In this document: one piece after another, positions 12,201-27,200 of the stretch
How positions within the stretch are numbered: position 1 is the first letter of the stretch
Layout: the number at the start of each line of letters is the position of its first letter
Source of the DNA: Owenia fusiformis
Taxonomy: Eukaryota; Annelida; Polychaeta; Sabellida; Oweniidae
Length of the DNA: 64,000 bases
Reading direction: 5' to 3'
Assembly (NCBI GenBank): GCA_903813345.2
Contig: CAIIXF020000003.1
Coordinates: 5,047,815-5,111,814 of the forward strand
Notes under the pieces: model-generated
Told to the model about the DNA's origin: nothing
Database searches by the model: none
Seen by the model: only the letters and a program-made list of their open reading frames with translations
Translations under genes and position numbers: made by a program

Positions 12201-15200
12201 AAATGTTGATCATTGCAACTTGCTGTTTGATAATGTCTGGGCACTTTTAGAGCATCTGAGACAACGAATGAACAGAACAAATGGGGAGTGTGAGGGGTGG
12301 CCCACTTCCTCTAGAATTCTTTTGGGGGGTGCCAGAGGGGGGGGGGTGCGGTTGCACCAAATAACCCCCCCCCCCACACATCCATCTAACGTCCCTGTAA
12401 GTAAGAATGATCTGAAGGTGAGCAGCCATGATCTGGCATAAATTAAAACTTAAATGAAATGAAAGTTTACCTGTAGACCCAGGTGTATCTGACGCTTCAC
12501 TCATTAGATCAAAGGGAACTTTCCGGGAGCCACAGAATTCCATACAGTGTTTAATAACAGCTATCACCTGAGAGAACAATAAGGTTAAAAGTAGGTATTC
12601 TACATATAATGCCTCCTCCCCTCTGAGGTTTTAGGATCTTCCTTCTACTATGGGAGGGTATAGGCTTAAATCATTAATATTGAATATTGAGGGGAAAATG
12701 GCAGTGTAAAAATACAAAAAATAAATTCCATATATATATAATTTGAGGTTTGTTTCAATCTTTTATTTTAGGCTTTTGTTTTGTCACATAGTGACTGCCA
12801 TTTATTTTCTCACCTACATGTAAGGGATTGTGCACATTTAATATGTCATTTGAAGAATGTAATCCTATTTTCTTTACTTTATTCCTATTTTTACTGTTAA
12901 TGAAAATTGTATGTTGGATGTATGTTTGGCGCTAAAAGGGCATCAGTACAAATAAAAATCCTACTATATAGTATATTTAGTCATATGATGAAACATTGTA
13001 ATGTTTTCTTACCACTACTTTGCAAGATTCAAAGTTCTTCAATAAAATAGACCTGCTGTAATGACCATGCTGAAAACACCAGAAAGTAAGCAATTATCAA
13101 TAAGTAAGTGTTAATCTATTAATGGCATCATTTGTTTGGCTCACATGGTGGATATTTATGCTAATTCCTTAATTCATATTGGGTATTTTGATATGCATGA
13201 ATAGGCATGCCTTTTGAAAACTTGTAAAATAAGCTATTAAGCTCATTGTGAAATCATAGTGTAAGTAACATTGCAAAATCACATTGATACGACGTCAGAT
13301 ACTGTACATCACGGCGTAACATTGTAATTGTTCATTTTACCGACAAAATGCAAAGATTTACGCGATAAATATGCGCAATGTTCCTTTAAGTAATTGCAAA
13401 AGTTTTAATATTCGTGGAATCTTCTTAAAAACTTCAAGTTCTGTTCAGATTAATGTGCGCTTCAATACAATTCTATATTCAAAAAGGTTGTGTCACGATA
13501 TACATAATTAAAATCACCAGAAAGTAGACATTTTAAACCCTACCCGCTTTCTTCTTTGTCGCGCTTTTCGGCCATGCGCTCTCGTTGTCGCACCGTCTTT
13601 CTAGACTCTTTCACAGAGCCCCTTGTCATATTCAACTGATATACACAGACGGGAAAATATTAAGGATTGTTAAATGTATTATCTGTAATTTATATTAACT
13701 CAAATATTTAGTTTTATCTATTTAAAGCAATGAATAATAAAGGAGAACATATAATACGCTAACGGCGTAATGTCTTATTTTGTAAAGGCTTCACTTGGGG
13801 TTGCGGTGATAAAATGATGTCTATCTCAATATATACTGGTTCAAATTAAATGAAATTAATGTATGTAGGGAGGGGTATATTTCAAAGAACATGTTGAAAC
13901 ATTGGAACGTTTTGAATGTTTATCCCTTAATTAGAGATATTTGAACACAAAAAACGAAACGTAATTTTTTGAATTTTTCACATGGCTTCACTTCATATTT
14001 CTTTCAATTTATACTTCTTACAGACTGAATTTTATTCGAAATGATATAGTTTTTTGATAAAAATATAATAGAATATGATATTCCTTTGAGGAATCAAAAA
14101 AGAATAATTCACTTTTCAAACGATTAAATGTTTACTTGATCAAAATATATATCATGTTGGTACGAAATTCTGCCTGTCCACACTTTTTTGGCATAAATAT
14201 AAGCGTTAAATTAGCATTGTTATATTATGACGTCATAACACAGAATCTGTTTGTTTTTTTCAAAATGCTGAATTTAAATATTGTGAAAATTTGTGAAAGA
14301 TCCGTTAAGAAATGACAAAGTTATCTTCATTTTTCGTTGAAAATTAAAATCATTTTTCTTCAAAATGTTACAGTCCACATCCGGTTTTGGCATAGAAAGT
14401 CACATCATTCGGTTTGCGTGATTCTGATTTAAAAAGTTCCAAATCAATTATTTGGAATTCCGATAGGCAAAATATTTCAAGGACATATATGTTCAACCGA
14501 TGACGAAAAATTGTATAAAAATATGATTTTGCTCTGGAGATATCGCAGTTCTAAAAGTAAGTATGCATGTAAAAATGCAATAAATGCTGTGATGTACAGT
14601 ATCCGACGTCGTATCATTACAATTTGTATGTATTGATATTTTTATAGTTATATTTTAATGACTATTAATACATTAATAAATGAGTGGACTGATAGCTGCA
14701 ATATATCCTCATTTACTTTGTTCATTAGGATAACAATGATAAAGAAGCATAAAATTTCTGTCTTGCTTACCATCCAAGTCATAAACCACTTGGCCTGTGG
14801 GTCCAAGACAGCTAGGAAGTGTAGTGGCATCATCTGTGGCTGACTTCCCATTGGTGCTTTGTAGGTGATCTCTATCAGCTTTAACATGCTCTCTATCAAT
14901 TCCTCCACAAATCTAATAGTGCAAGAAGCAAGATACACTGACAATGTTACAATGTCTTTCACCATTAATATGACTACAATGTACAGATATATTTCACCTT
15001 TGATACTATTGGGATTGCAATAAATCATTTAAACTGTGATACATGGATGCCTGAAAGAAAATATCAATGTTTTGAAGAAGTTCCTTTTTTTAGAATTGCT
15101 TTGACTTAGGGAAATTTAGCTCAAAGAGATGCTGCAATCATGAAATCAATCAACGTTTTTATCTCACACCCGGTGATCGTGAAAATGGGACGGAGGGGGG

Positions 15201-18200
15201 GAGCAAGCAATTTCTGGTAGAAAAATGAACAAATCTGCAGAAATTATTTTTTCAAGAAAAGGTTTATGATTAAATTGCTAAACGAATAGGCGCACGGTAT
15301 GGTAAAATATGTCACGTATTCTATGAATCTTTTTAGCTGATTCTCTTCTTAGGTATAAGATCTATTAAAAAAGGCGCAACGCCACCAACGTGCATTAGTC
15401 AATGTTTTTGCTTTAAATCAAGCATCAACGGTCTAAATAAACTGCAATAAATATTTGTAAGTGACATTATCATCATAAAATTAATGACCTTATGTTTCCA
15501 TACGTTGTATAAAAAATAATCGAAAATAATTAAAATGGGACGGAGGGGGGAGGGGACGGAGGGGGGAGCAATATGTCTATTATGTGTACCTGGCAAGGTT
15601 GATCAAACCGTCCATTACATTGATAGTTTATGATGTTGATTTTACAAAGCTTTTATGTGATGAATCTACAATATATACAGTTAATGGTTTAGTTTGATCT
15701 AGTTTTAAAATAGTTTATTTTTGTGTCATTGATATTACAATGGTCATGTAAAATACATAATAAAAATAACATTTGGTAACATCACCAGCCGGTGTCGACT
15801 TATGAGACACAGTATACATTTATATCTGAGTGTCACCCATTTGGTCAAATATTACAATAAATACATATATTGCACTAAATGTGAATTGCAAAATACATAT
15901 GGTCGAAGACAAGTATTACAATAAATACATATATTGCACTAAATGTGAATTGCAAAATGCATATGGTCGAGGACAAATGTTACAATAAATACATATATTG
16001 CACTAAATGTGAGATGCATATTGCATAACAAATACATATATTACACTTAATGTGAGAAAATATTTGCAAAGTACAGTACAGTATTTGGCGTAATAGGCGA
16101 TGTGCCCATGGTATGATTGGGTACACTAATTGGGAAACTTCCTAGCAGATTATTTAGTCTAAATTCTACATCTGCTGAAGACCAACATAATCAAAAATAT
16201 TAACATATACTAGATATCTGGTTGCGAGGTTAATAACGAAACAACTTTAGTAACTGCTTACTCGAAAACTTGCATGTCCAAATAGAAATATGATGCGATG
16301 TCTACATTTTTATGATAAGTCTTCAAAAAATAAAAACTATTATACACATAAAAAGATAAACGCTCTCCTCCAAGATTTTGATAATCCTAAATAAATCTAA
16401 CTACGAATACAACTTGTTATCAATTCCTAACCCATTGTAATTGAGGAGAAAATGGGAAAATTTGGATATAAAGTGAAGTAACATCTCTCATCATGTCGTA
16501 TAGACATTTTGCTCCCCCCCCTCCGTCCCCTCCCCCCTCCGTCCCATTTTAATTATTTTCGATTATTTTTTATACAACGTATGGAAACGTATTTTGTAAA
16601 GTCATTAAGGTCATTAATTTTATGATGATAATGTCACTTACAAATATTTATTGCAGGTTGTGTAGACCGTTGATGCTTGATTTAAAGCAAAAACATTGAC
16701 TTTTGCACGTTGGTGGCGTTGCGCCTTTTTTAATAGATCTTATACCTAAGAAGAGAATCGGCTAAAAAAAATCGTAGAATACGTGACATATTTTACCATA
16801 CCGTGCGCCTATTCGTTTAGCAATTAAATCATAAACATTTTCTTGAAAAAATAATTTTTGCAGATTTGTTCATTTTTCTACCAGAAATTGCTTGCTCCCT
16901 CCCCCTCCGTCCCATTTTCACGATCACCGGGTGTGTATCTGCATGTTGTTTTTAAGTGAATGTGTTAATATTACCTTTCTGGAAATCGTATCCAATACTG
17001 GGGAATCTGTTTTTGGAATTCATTCAGCAGGCGGAACTGAAATACATGTTCAATGAACAATGAATGGAACTGAAATACATTTTCAATGAACAATAAATGG
17101 GACTTAAATTCATGTTATATGAACAATAAATGGAACTGAAATACACACTCAATGAGCGATGAATGGAACTAAAATACACACTCAATGAGCAATGAATGGA
17201 ACTGAAATACACGTTCAATGAACAATGAATGGAACTGAAATACATTTTCAATGAACAATAAATGGGACTTAAATTCATGTTATATGAACAATGAATGGAA
17301 CTGAAATACACACTCAATGAGCGATGAATGGAACTGAAATGCATATTCAATGAACAATGAATGGAATTGAAATATGTGTTCAATGAACAATGAATGGAAT
17401 TTAAATACATGTTCAATGAGTGATGAATGGAACTGAAATATTTGTTCAATGAACAATGAATGGGACTTAAATGCATGTTCAATGAGCAATAAAAGGAACT
17501 GAAATACATGTTCAATGAACAATGAATGGAACTGAAATATGTGTTCAATGAACAATGAATGGGACTTAAATACATGTTCAATTAGTGATGAATGGAACTG
17601 AAATATTTGTTCAATGAACAATGAATGGGACTGAAATACATGTTCAATGAACAATGAATGGAACTGAAATACATGCTTAATGAACAATGGATGGGACTTA
17701 AATACATGTTCAATGAGTGATGAATGGAACTGAAATATTTGTTCAATGAACAATGAATGGGACTTAAATACATGTTCAATGAGTGATGAATGGAACTGAA
17801 ATATTTGTTCAATGAACAATGAATGGGACTTAAATACATGTTCAATGAACAATGAATGGAACTGAAATACATGCTCAATCAACAATTAATGGGACTTAAT
17901 TTCATGTTCAATGAGTGATGAATGGAACTGAAATATTTGTTCAATGAGCAATGAATGGAACTGAAATACAAGCTCAATCAACAATTAATGGGACTTAAAT
18001 TCATGTTCAATGAGTGATGAATGGAACTGAAATATTTGTTCAATGAATGGAACTGAAATACACTCTCAATGAACAATGAATGGAACTGAAATACATGTTC
18101 AATGAACAATGAATGGGACTTAAATATAGTACATGTTCAATGAACAAAGAATGAAACTGAAAAACAAGCTCAATGAACAACGAATGGGACTGAAATACAT

Positions 18201-21200
18201 GTTCAATGAAAGGAACTGTACATTATATAGGCACCCTACTGTCAAAATAAAACATATGGCCAATACTCACAACTTTAAGGAGTTTCACTGTATCTGCTTT
18301 GTTTATATCTAATCCATTTTTCACTTTTGGTATGTAGCTTTTTGGTGGTTGAAACTGACCAATCAGGTAGTCCACTAAAATTAAAGAGAATAAAGCAATT
18401 CAAAACTGTTGCTAGACCAAGGGACAAAATGGAAAGTATATGGGCTAATGATAGTTCATATTCCTCTTGGTGTAAAATTCTAATTTCACACTTCAAACCA
18501 GAATATGCCATTTTTCTTGATTTCTGAAAATTCCCAAAAGTGATTGCAGTGTCCACTTGCTTGCCACTGTTCACTTGACTAGGGATGTCATCAGATGAAT
18601 TGAAGAAATGGACCATTTCTATTACATATACAGGGCGTTCAATAAGTATTGCTAATTTTGCTATAACTTTTGTTCTGTTTACTCTTTATTCATGAAACTT
18701 TCACAACCTAAGGTACGTATATCTGACTTTATTCTATGAAAGTTTCAAGACAATCGAATTAGTATTAAGAAAGTTATGGTTACTAAGGTAACCAGTATCA
18801 TGGATATGCGGGGAAAATTTCTGACGTCTCTTTGGACGACATTTTGAGTGTTGAAAGCAGTATCATTTAATGCCGTTTAACTCTTGGGATATGCAGTGCA
18901 GTTACAAATAATCCATTCCAGAGTCACTTCATGATCCATGTTAACTTCATGAGGTGCTCAAAATAGGCACCCTTAGCGTCAATGCACAGTTGTTGTCTGT
19001 TGTGGTCCACATTTTTGAAGCCTGACCCTTAAAGTGTGTGGCTAGGGAGGTGTTCACTGCAGACATCAGCTGATTGAGATTCTGTGCGATATTCCTCTCA
19101 GATCCCTTTTCACTGGGGTGAATACAACAAAATCAAGTGGGGCCTTATCTGGGAAATATGCTGCATGGGGCAATGCTTCCATGCCAAGCTCTGTTATTGT
19201 ATTTTGGACAATAGAGGATCTGTGAGCAGGGACGTTATCCTGGTAGAACGTATAGGTCGATATTGCTCTTTGAGGACATTGAAGTGTGTGGCTAGGGATG
19301 TGCAGTGTTCACTGCAGACATCCACTGATTTAAATTCTAGTGCGATATTCCTCTCAGATTCCTTTTCACCGCTGTTAGATAATACATATAATCCAAACTG
19401 ACAACATCAAGATTTGACCATATCAACAGTTTTTTTTCATCAAAGTGTTTATTTGATGTATAACAATAATTCATCATGTAAACCCTTAAGGTTGCCCCGC
19501 GTATCCATGATAATGGTAACCATAACTTTGTCAATACTAAGTCGGTTGTCCGTAAATTTGGATCGAAACAGGTCAGATGTGTGTCGCTTATGTTGTACAA
19601 GTTTCATGAATAAAAATGCAAGATAACAAAAGTGATAGCAAAATTAGCAATACTTATTGAACTTAAAGTACTTATGTACTTTGAATCTATACACAAAGCA
19701 TTGTTAATAGCAGTGTGCAACTCAAATGATGAAACAATATGTGGTTGCATCTGCATTCAATATGAATGCATGGTGTGCTTCCGACACCACAAGCAACACA
19801 TGGGCACATACAATGTATTTATATTTTATCGGACACTTTAAGCAAGCAGCCCACAATTCTGAAAACAACTCACCTAGTAGAAAGAAGACCTCCTTTGTTG
19901 AAGGTGAGCAAGATGCAAACGCCTTGGCACAAAATGTCATACTCAAGCTCTATAAAGAGACGAAATTACATGAAGAAATGACACTTTGTGTAAGATGATT
20001 TGATACCAGTTTTTAACATCTATTTAAATTGACATGCCTGTAAACTTAATCTGCAATATATTGTACATCTTAAATATCCAAACTTAATCTGCAATCTATT
20101 GTTCACTTTAGAATATGCCTGTTATTTCCTTACTGAAATCTTTATATCGTCATCTTCCAGAGCATGCATGAGGCCTTTCTTGAATTGTGGCCAGTAGTCG
20201 CTACATAAGATGTCAGCAGAAGATGCTTTTACTAGACTTATCAAACCTTCAATTCGATTCTGAAAGAATAAATATGCACATTTCTTTCATTCAAGGATTG
20301 TGTTTCATTATACTTTAACCTTGTTACAAATAAGTTTTAAATTCATACATACAATTACTTTATAAAACCATTTTAAATCATTAATTCAATCTTAGTACAT
20401 GGAGTTCTTGAATTCCTCGTGTATGTTCAGTAATGCCCCAAATGTAAAGAATCCTATATAGAAGGGCTGGCTTACCTCTGGGAAATTGCTTTTTTCAAGG
20501 TTCTCTGCAATATGCTGGAAATGTTCTTGATTGGGAAATACAAAACTGCTCTGGAAATAAAAGCATTTTCGCAAATTTGAGAATGAACTCAGAGGTAAAA
20601 TCTTAAAATAAATCCTTTCATTACTGATTTCTTAACTGCTTTTCCTTGTGGATGGACTGATCTCCATACCATTTTTAAGATATGAATAATGAATTAACAC
20701 CCACATTAAAGAGACACAAGCTGATAATCAAGAGTTCATTTTCATCTAAATTAAACATTATCATTAGACTGATTAGACTGACAAATTTATGAGTATAAAA
20801 TGCACTGAAAATTATACTTAAATTAAAGTGTGATTTTAAGTTCAAATATATATACTGGGAAATATACTGAAACTCTTTTAAAGAACTTTTAAGAGGGTAG
20901 CTTATTTGAGTTTCAAATAATATGTGTCAATTGAAAAATCAACAAAACCATAGCTTTATTTTTTAAAACTCCAAACTTGAAAAAATCTGGAGGAAAATAA
21001 GGAGATTTTTATATTTTGTTTATGGATTAAGTTATCCATAAGTCAGATTAATCAAACTTCTCCCTGTACTCAGATATTGTTCTTTGGCAAATTATTTATT
21101 ATGTTTTATGCATGGAATAATTAAAGTACATTGGATGCTTCCTTTTTAGCAGACTTTAATCAAACTTAGAGTCTTCCTGGCCTGTAATTAGGTTTGTTTT

Positions 21201-24200
21201 ACCCCCAGGGTTTTGCCTTTTTAAATTATTTTTGTTTTGATTATGGATATAAAGTTTCTTTAGACACATCCTTTAAAGCAGACTCTAACAAAACCAGAGA
21301 GACAGGGTCTTACAGTACTGTAATCAGAGTTCTCCTTTTTGAGGTTATGTTTATGGACTCATTTATTTAAGACACATCTTGTAATGTCTGATTGCATTTC
21401 CTCTATGAAATCAAAAATATAAAATTGATAAACAAATTGTTTTCTGATCACAATTTCTTCCTTACAGATGCAATTATGACTACGAGGTGAGGTTTAGTGT
21501 CTGAATTTGTTGAATTGGAAAATTGATCCAATCATAATTATTTCAAATGTTTTAGGAATGCCAGATCCATTTCCCCTTTGACTCGAATTTAATAAGGAAA
21601 TATCTCTGCATTTTTTCTAATGACTAGACTTAATATCAAAATACTATCAGAAACCATGGACTTTCAAGATATGGGCTTTCAAGGGTATGCAACTTCCCAT
21701 ATTTCATACAGATTGCATTGCCTTAAGTTTTAAAAATATGAAAAAAGCTTGCTTCCTGTACACATTCTAAGAAAAATCTTATTTTTTACTTTTCATGTAT
21801 AATTTAAAGAAATAACTCAAAAATAAAAACATGATTATTTGCAGCTGAAGCCTTTGAAAGCCAATGCTGCAATAAGATTAAATAAACTAATCAAAATAAA
21901 CTTGGATAACTACATGAAGGGTCAACCATAGTTAACCCTTGATAATCTCCTCAGTGGTGTCATATTATGGCCCAGGAAGATAAGTGGAAATCCTATTAAA
22001 GAAATTAAAACATGTTGACCCTTAGTACCAGAGACAAATGAAAATTAATTTTTGAAGTTAAGTTTATGAACTTAGGGGATGCATCGAAAGTTTGATGTCG
22101 GATCGGAAACAAAATAAATCTAGTTTTGACTTTGACCTCCCCTCCCCCAAAACTAAATACCATGAAAGTTCATCTCTGACTTCCGGTTTGAGAATTTGAA
22201 AAATTATTTCTAAAAACAATCTAGTAAAGACAGAAAAAGAATCAACTGAAAAGGCTCAGTACAAATGCACTGCCCTAGTGTTTGTTTATAATATTCCTCC
22301 ACCGACCAAAGGTCCATGTGCAGTATGGCAAGTGATTTTAGACAGTCATATCTTTTACTGCGAGAACTTTCTGGGCATAAATACAGTGGTTTGTATTAAA
22401 ACAATATGTTTTCTTTGAGGTGAAATACCCCTGACAATAAAAATATAATCGAACAATTCGAAAAATTATGGATTCAAAATGTTGAACCTATTTACTCAAA
22501 AGAGGATCTTCTTTTTCTGATTTTTATTGCATGAAAAGTTTATTCAACAAGGGGTCTAAAAGTTCTTCAAAAGTATAATGGTATTGAAAGTCTAGTTTTG
22601 AAGATACCAATTTTCAATGACCAAAATGATGCTGAAAACAATGGATAGCACGAGTTTTCCCTATGGGAAAATAACATGGGATATTTGGTTTTTAACTTTA
22701 ACACATTTCAATACCCATCCCCTCTTCAGAAATTCTTAATATAGTGTAGAAGAAACTTTTGATATGTTTAAATTAAGAAAAACAAGATACTCTTTTTAGA
22801 AAATAAGCCTAGCATATTTAAATAAAGGACCCACGGTCCTGTGCTCACACAGTGTTTTGTGCAGCCAATGATGATTGAATTTAAACATGAGAAAGTTCCC
22901 TGAAAATGACAAAGTCCTACTTTTTGTAAAATTTTATAGAGTAAACACCAAAAACTGTAATTTCGAGAGCTTTGAAATCTTCAGAGAATATAAGTTGCAT
23001 ATACAATAACTACTACAAGTTGACTTTTTGAAGTCAAAATCAGCAATTTCTCGGAAACCGGGCGAACTTGGGAAATGGCCATGATAGGTCAAATAAGCAT
23101 TATGGATATGCATAAAATGAATGTGGATATGACTCAATCCGAATAGCAGTTTTAATTTACTAAGTAACTGTGAGAGCCAAAAAGTATCAAGGTGGGATCC
23201 TAAACCATAATTTTCAGAGAGTTGGATTGCTATTTTACTATCATGGGGACTTATCTTGAAAGAAAACATATTGTTTTAATAAAAACTACTGTATTTATGC
23301 CCAGAAAGTACTCATGGTGAAAGATATGACTGTCTTAAATCACTTGCCATACTGCACAAGGACGTTTAAAGTTTCATCTCTCATGATTATGGAGAACACT
23401 GAAAATGTGAAATTATTTTTTAAATCTCTTCATTTAGATCAGCTGGGCCATCAAAGAATATAAAAGATGTCAAAAATGTAAGATTAAGGATTTATCCTAA
23501 CCATGCGAGAATACTTTTTTATTAACCCTTACCATCCAAATATCGTGTAATCTTACATAGCCCGAACTCAAACGACCAAATATGGTATGGCAAATGATTT
23601 GAGACATTTATATCTTTGACCTTTGAGTATTTTCTCATCATAAACTCTACATGTCTCATCAGGGTAATATGTATGCCTCATAAATTCTACATGTCTCATC
23701 AGGGTAATATGTATGCCTCATAAATCCTACATGTCTCATCAGGGTAATATGTATGCCTCATAAATTCTACATGTATCACAAATATCATGCAGTCCATTGT
23801 ATTCAGCTTAGTTTTGGTCACCAAAATATAGTATAAGTTAATGTTATGACTCTGATGATGCATGTTGAAGCTATGCTGAGAAAATACTTATGGTCAAAGA
23901 TATGACTGTCTAAAATCATTTGTTATACGACACCTGGTCCTTTATAAATGTTTGATCATAGTATACTTTAAAGGAAAAATAAATTTGTTGTTGGATGTAG
24001 AATCACTTATGTCTTGGGCTGATTTCTACATGTATTTGTGACACTTCATTCAAAACATGTACAGAATATGTGACAACTGGAGAAATGAACAAACATATCA
24101 TCAACTAAAGCTTACCTGATTAAATGAGCTCCCAAATGAAGATTCCCCATCACTGCTAAAGAGATTGTGTTTCTGTATAGCTTGACTCTCCTCAATTGAA

Positions 24201-27200
24201 TGCCGAAACTCTTCATCAAAGTTGTCTAACAAATACTGCACAGCCCATTGCACATTTTGCTTTAAGTTCCCAGACATTTCCTTTCGCCTATAATAATTTA
24301 AAGCTTCTTTGTGTTCAAAGAAGGGGGAGTTGTTGTTTGTAGAATGAATCAGGGGAGTTTTTTCAAGCATTTCCCTTATGTTTATCATAAAAAAAACATC
24401 AATACACTTTAAAACATTTTATTGACTATAAGATTGCACCATATAATCCCAAAATATATTTCTCATTTTCAAGGATACTTCACCTTGTGGGGTTGTTTTG
24501 GTTTATATTGCAGCCCAAAAAGGTGTGTATTAAAGATTAACTTTCCTGTTATCTCAAAATCTGCTTGGAACTGTACCATTGGATTTGTATGGGAAATTCC
24601 TCAAAGAGAAAATTTTAAGGATTAAGGAATGGGTACCATTTACACAATTTGAGAAATTATTTGCATACATGAAACCTATTTAAAACAGCATTTATATTAT
24701 TCAAAAGCGAATAGGATTGATGATTCCCAGTCCTCTGAAGTTTGAAAAATGCCTGGGTGCTAATCCATAGATAATCCTTAAAAATGAGAAATATTTTTGG
24801 GGGATTATATGGTGCAATCTTAGTCAATAAAATTATTTTGGATGAAAATCATAAGCGAAATGCTTGAAAGAACTCCCCTGATTTGTTCTACGAACAACTC
24901 TCCTCCTATGCAAAAAGTTATAAAACAGAGACCTTTTTAATATGAACATGAATATTACAAGATGGACAGATGGGGGTGAGTTAAAAATATACATAATATA
25001 CACCAAAAAGTTCTCAAATGATGGTCATTTTGAAAATATACAAGTTTTTGAACAAGGAGTCAATATATTTTTTTCTATTGTTAATAAACAAAAAATAGTT
25101 TAAAACAGGTGAATCCTATCGACAGAGGTTTTAAAAGGTGCCACTATTGTTGACACACCAATGGAGGGATGAATGAATGGACAGATAGACGGACAGACAA
25201 GTGGGTAATTGCAACAGCTTAATAACTAATACCATTCTAGTGATGAACCCATTTACAATGTTGAGAATCTTACTTTAATGATTCTAATAAATCAGAGAAA
25301 ACTTACTGTTGAGAATGTATAAGTTTGTCAGTAATTTGCTGCAGGATATGTTCATTTCCAGCAATCTGATCATATTGGTCAAGAGCATGCCTATGTAACT
25401 CACTGTCTATCAATGGTCCCAGAGATTCCTCCACTTGTGCCCTTAATCCCTTCACCAAGTCATATCTAAATCAAAAGAATAACACATACAATAAATCAGA
25501 TGCGAGTAGGTAGTTACCAGATTCACCACCAGTTAGCTAATTCAGGGCAAATAACATGGCAGGGTATTAGAAAGTTCCCTTAAATTTTAATATTCATCAG
25601 TTTTAGTTGTATAATTTTCATATAAATGCATCTAATAGTTATACAAAATAAAATATGTCTGATAAAAGGAAATATTATTTGTCCAAAACAAGAAAAGATA
25701 TTTAACTTTTTGTGATTTTATAACATGGGGCTATCCTATGTGCTGTTAGCATCTTTGCTTCTATTAGACTAAGGGTGTAAGAATATAATAGCAATAATAG
25801 CTGGTAGATATGGACATAGCTGCTGGTAGATATGGACATAGCTGCTGGTAGATATGGACATAGCTGCTGGTAGATATGGACATAACTGGTAGATATGGAC
25901 ATAGCTGCTGGTAGATATGGACATAGCTGCTGGTAGATATGGACATAGCTGCTGGTAGATATGGACATAGCTGCTGGTAGATATGGACATAGCTGCTGGT
26001 AGATATGGACATAGCTGGTAGATATGGACATAGCTGCTGGTAGATATAGACATAGCTGCTGGTAGATATGGACATAGCTGCTGGTAGATATAGACATAGC
26101 TGCTGGTAGATATGGACATAACTGGTAGATATGGACATAGCTGCTGGTAGATATAGACATAGCTGCTGGTAGATATGGACATAGCATGGACATAGCTGCT
26201 GGTAGATATGGACTATGGACATAGCTGCTGGTAGATATGGACATAACTGGTAGATATGGACATAGCTGCTGGTAGATATGGACATAACTGGTAGATATGG
26301 ACATAGCATGGACATAGCTGCTGGTAGATATGGACTATGGACATAGCTGCTGGTAGATATGGACATAACTGGTAGATATGGACATAGCTGCTGGTAGATA
26401 TAGACATAGCTGCTGGTAGATATGGACATAGCATGGACATAGCTGCTGGTAGATATGGACTATGGACATAGCTGCTGGTAGATATGGACATAACTGGTAG
26501 ATATGGACATAGCTGCTGGTAGATATAGACATAGCTGCTGGTAGATATGGACATAGCATGGACATAGCTGCTGGTAGATATGGACTATGGACATAGCTGC
26601 TGGTAGATATGGACATAGCTGCTGGTAGATATGGACATAACTGGTAGATATGGACATAGCACGGACATAGCTGCTGGTAGATATGGACTATGGACATAGC
26701 TGCTGGTAGATATGGACATAACTGGTAGATATGGACATAGCTGCTGGTAGATATAGACATAGCTGCTGGTAGATATGGACATAGCATGGACATAGCTGCT
26801 GGTAGATATGGACTATGGACATAGCTGCTGGTAGATATGGACATAGATGGTAGATATGGACATAGCTGCTGGTAGATATGGACATAACTGGTAGATATGG
26901 ACATAGCTGTTGGTAGATATAGACATAGCTGCTGGTAGATATGGACATAGCATGGACATAGCTGCTGGTAGATATGGACTATGGACATAGCTGCTGATAT
27001 GGACATAGATGGTAGATATGGACATAGCTGCTGGTAGATATGGACATAACTGGTAGATATGGACATAGCTGCTGGTAGATATAGACATAGCTGCTGGTAG
27101 ATATGGACATAGATGGTAGATATGGACATAGCTGCTGGTAGATATGGACATAACTGGTAGATATGGACATAGCTGCTGGTAGATATGGACATAGATGGTA

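Noticed and set aside
17024-17885. Long minus-strand frames with NMYFSSIHCSL repeats
   Set aside because: The 33-bp unit is divisible by three and lacks stops; no flanking coding sequence other than the real TBC1D32 exon 8, which uses a different frame boundary.
18275-18616. 113-codon minus-strand frame overlapping TBC1D32 exon 7
   Set aside because: The family match (YLIGQFQPPKSYIPKVKNGL) lies in another phase, bounded by proper splice sites.
19726-19998. Plus-strand frames with SRKKTSFVEGEQDANALAQN
   Set aside because: Shadow of TBC1D32 exon 6 on the opposite strand; no plus-strand splice signals or neighbours.
22934-23269. 111-codon minus-strand frame
   Set aside because: Within a fold-back repeat; related sequence elsewhere (31.65 kb) does not conserve the frame.
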